NCBI GenBank assembly: GCA_030655595.1
Contig: JAUSNQ010000121.1
Coordinates: 1 to 25,784, forward strand
DNA: 25,784 nt
Source: Paludibacter sp.
GTDB lineage: Bacteria; Bacteroidota; Bacteroidia; Bacteroidales; Paludibacteraceae
Reading direction: 5' to 3'
Under the pieces are notes generated by a model, which worked only from the letters and a program-made list of their open reading frames with translations, had not been told where the DNA came from and searched no databases. The stretch's first letter is position 1; each line of letters starts with the position of its first letter. Both the position numbers and the translations under genes were made by a program. This document shows, one piece after another, positions 24,418 through 25,784 of the stretch.

Positions 24418-24453
24418 TATTATATCATTAAATAGCCAAAAACTGATATAATA
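24418..24453 (+). promoter_or_regulatory. Hairpin between infC and rpmI
   Basis: TATTATATCA (24418-24427) and TGATATAATA (24444-24453) form a perfect 10-bp stem with a 16-nt loop. It is not followed by a U-tract, so it is unlikely to be a terminator. It sits 48 bp before rpmI, where many bacteria carry an L20-responsive structure. Confidence 0.4.
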
Positions 24454-24501
24454 TCCAAACAAATAGAAAATTTATAAATTTCAACTAAATATAAACAACA
24501 A

Positions 24502-24696
24502 ATGCCAAAAATGAAAACTAACTCCGGTGCAAAAAAAAGGTTTGCCCTTACCGGAACAGGAAAAATCAAAAGAAAACATGCATTTAAAAGTCACATTTTA
24601 ACAAAAAAAACAACAAAGCAAAAACGCAATTTAACTCAGACAGGTTTGGTTGCCAAATGTGATGAGAACAATGTTAAACACATGCTTCGTTTGTAA
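24502..24696 (+). CDS. rpmI: 50S ribosomal protein L35 (bL35)
   Basis: This 64-residue basic protein opens [13 protein letters not shown] and continues [19 protein letters not shown], the standard bL35 sequence; length is normal (64-66). It is a structural protein of the large ribosomal subunit. It lies 106 bp after infC and 106 bp before rplT in the conserved infC-rpmI-rplT order, and is probably translated from the shared transcript under control of L20. Confidence 0.97.
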   Translation: MPKMKTNSGAKKRFALTGTGKIKRKHAFKSHILTKKTTKQKRNLTQTGLVAKCDENNVKHMLRL

Positions 24697-24747
24697 TTTT
24701 TGATTAAAAACTTTTATCACATTTTCTTATTAAAAAATCAGAGTGCT

Positions 24748-24780
24748 TTAGCCCAAAGATTCCTGTAAAAGGAACGCTAA
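24748..24780 (+). promoter_or_regulatory. Candidate L20-binding irregular hairpin before rplT
   Basis: TTAGC (24748-24752) pairs with GCTAA (24776-24780), and TTCC (24760-24763) pairs with GGAA (24771-24774) around the loop TGTAAAA. The two helices are joined by a lopsided internal loop (CCAAAGA against C). L20 represses its own operon by binding irregular stems that mimic its 23S rRNA site, so this stem 22 bp before rplT is a plausible operator. It is inferred from structure and location only. Confidence 0.4.
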
Positions 24781-24802
24781 CATTCACAAATCATTTTTAA
24801 TT

Positions 24803-25153
24803 ATGCCAAGATCAGTAAACCACGTTGCTTCACGTAAAAGAAGAAAAAGAATTTTAAGCCTCACCAGAGGATATTTCGGCGGTCGTCGCAATGTGTGGAC
24901 CGTAGCAAAAAATACATGGGAAAAAGGTTTGCAATATGCTTATCGTGACCGCAAAAACAACAAACGCAATTTCCGTGCATTGTGGATTCAACGTATCAAC
25001 GCTGCAGCACGTTTGGAAGGTTATTCCTATTCCAAGTTGATGGGTGCGATACACAAGTCAGGTATTGAGATGAACCGCAAAGTGTTAGCAGATTTAGCTA
25101 TGAACCATCCAGAAGCATTTAGTGCGATTGTTCAAAAAGCAAAAAACGCATAG
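24803..25153 (+). CDS. rplT: 50S ribosomal protein L20 (bL20)
   Basis: This 116-residue ribosomal protein opens [20 protein letters not shown] and continues with [15 protein letters not shown], the highly basic N-terminal extension of bL20. The globular part is recognised by RIEG-like segments ([18 protein letters not shown]). Length is typical (115-118). It is needed early in 50S assembly and in many bacteria represses the translation of rpmI-rplT. A Rho-independent terminator follows at once. Confidence 0.97.
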   Translation: MPRSVNHVASRKRRKRILSLTRGYFGGRRNVWTVAKNTWEKGLQYAYRDRKNNKRNFRALWIQRINAAARLEGYSYSKLMGAIHKSGIEMNRKVLADLAMNHPEAFSAIVQKAKNA

Positions 25154-25175
25154 TCGATTTCTAATTACATAACTG

Positions 25176-25208
25176 AAAGGGTGTTGAGTTTTATCAACCC
25201 CTTTTTTT
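25176..25208 (+). terminator. Intrinsic terminator of the infC-rpmI-rplT operon
   Basis: AAAGGG and GTTGA (25176-25187, with one bulged T) pair with TCAAC and CCC (25194-25201) and the first Ts of a seven-T run ending at 25208. It starts 22 bp after the rplT stop and ends 12 bp before the next gene, so that gene needs its own promoter or read-through. Confidence 0.9.
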
Positions 25209-25220
25209 AATCATATACCC

Positions 25221-25784
25221 ATGGGAAGAGCGTTTGAATATAGAAAAGCTACCAAAATGAAACGTTGGGGCAATATGGCCCGTGTTTTCACAAAGCTGGG
25301 AAAGCAAATTACCATCGCCGTACGTGAAGGTGGACCTGAATCAGAGACAAATCCTCGATTGCGTGTACTCATCCAACAGTCGAAAAAGGAGAATATGCCA
25401 AAGGAAAATGTTGAAAGAGCCATTAAGAAAGCCATATCCAAAGACGAAGCCGATTACAAAGAAATGATCTATGAAGGCTATGGACCCAATGGTATAGCCA
25501 TTGTAGTTGAAACAGCCACCGACAACCCCACTCGTACTGTTGCGAATATTCGAAGCTATTTTAATCGGCACGGCGGGTCATTAGGCACAACAGGTTCACT
25601 TCAATTTCTTTTTGACCACAAATGTGTTTTCAAAATCACACCTAAAGATGGTGTCTCCATTGATGATCTCGAACTCGAGTTAATTGACTATGGAGTTGAT
25701 GAATTGGCCGAAGACGAAGGAACGATTATCCTTTATGGTGATTTTCATTCCTACTCCTCCATTCAAAATTATCTGGAAGAAAAC
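25221..25784 (+). CDS. YebC/PmpR family (DUF28) protein, 5' part (partial)
   Basis: The first 188 codons are present; the gene runs off the right edge (the family is usually about 240 residues). The opening MGRAFEYRKATKMKRWGNMA with VFTKLGKQITIAVREGG, and later NMPKENVERAIKKA and YEGYGPNGIAIVVE, are the YebC signature. Members bind nucleic acid and have been described as transcriptional regulators; more recent work links several to translation of proline-rich stretches on the ribosome. Its place beside the infC-rpmI-rplT cluster would suit the translation role, though this is only context. The ATG at 25221 is 12 bp after the terminator's T-run. Confidence 0.93.
   Translation, partial: MGRAFEYRKATKMKRWGNMARVFTKLGKQITIAVREGGPESETNPRLRVLIQQSKKENMPKENVERAIKKAISKDEADYKEMIYEGYGPNGIAIVVETATDNPTRTVANIRSYFNRHGGSLGTTGSLQFLFDHKCVFKITPKDGVSIDDLELELIDYGVDELAEDEGTIILYGDFHSYSSIQNYLEEN

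Noticed and set aside
1..25784. tRNA genes, rRNA genes, insertion sequences, integrases, attachment sites, toxin-antitoxin or defence genes
   Set aside because: I looked through all gaps of more than about 80 bp and all large frames and saw none; every sizable frame on the coding side is a housekeeping, transport, envelope or sugar-metabolism gene.

Overview
The window looks like ordinary chromosome from a member of the Bacteroidota, most likely Bacteroidales-like. The grounds are: low GC content; AT-rich start contexts with almost no Shine-Dalgarno sequences; at least ten upstream regions carrying the Bacteroidetes -7 box TAnnTTTG; and typical Bacteroidetes families (DUF4783, DUF4861, DUF5723-like/TSP3/OmpA proteins, a PKD lipoprotein, DPP4-type S9 peptidase, FHS-type sugar transporter). 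No tRNA, rRNA, insertion sequence, prophage, CRISPR array or defence locus was seen.

Layout. 1-70: the 5' end of groES (minus strand, running off the left edge). 194-2677: a minus-strand pair, a PKD/beta-propeller lipoprotein followed 3 bp later by a family 2 glycosyltransferase. 2888-4246: a MATE efflux pump that ends in a 14-bp tail-to-tail overlap with nadC; nadC itself overlaps the upstream DUF4783 gene by 8 bp. 5703-11989: a plus-strand cluster of rlmH, a very large multi-span histidine kinase and a DPP4-like peptidase, with tiny gaps. 12136-14395: a sugar-import and phosphorylation pair (FHS-type transporter and ROK kinase), closed by a strong bidirectional hairpin shared with a convergent outer-membrane protein (DUF5723-like barrel, eight TSP3 units, OmpA domain). 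17152-18549: a RecD-like AAA helicase, divergent from kduI. 18699-21742: kduI, kduD and a secreted DUF4861 protein, a small uronate catabolic locus closed by a second bidirectional hairpin. 21814-23592: an aminopeptidase P. 23835-25153: infC-rpmI-rplT with its own terminator. 25221-25784: the 5' part of a YebC-family regulator.

How the genes work together. KduI and KduD convert 5-dehydro-4-deoxy-glucuronate, the open form of unsaturated uronate from lyase digestion of pectin or other uronic-acid polysaccharides, to 2-dehydro-3-deoxy-gluconate. The secreted DUF4861 protein next to them is therefore a good candidate for an outer step on such oligosaccharides. Between the helicase and kduI lies a 16-bp palindrome very similar to the ExuR/UxuR hexuronate operator. 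The translation cluster is notable because infC has the only strong Shine-Dalgarno sequence I found and no canonical ATG. It most likely starts at ATA, which fits the known autoregulation of IF3 through rare start codons.

I found no wholly new multi-gene system. The best leads are the infC start, the kdu operator, the DUF4861 protein with its paired upstream hairpins, the candidate L20 operator before rplT, and the very large membrane kinase.
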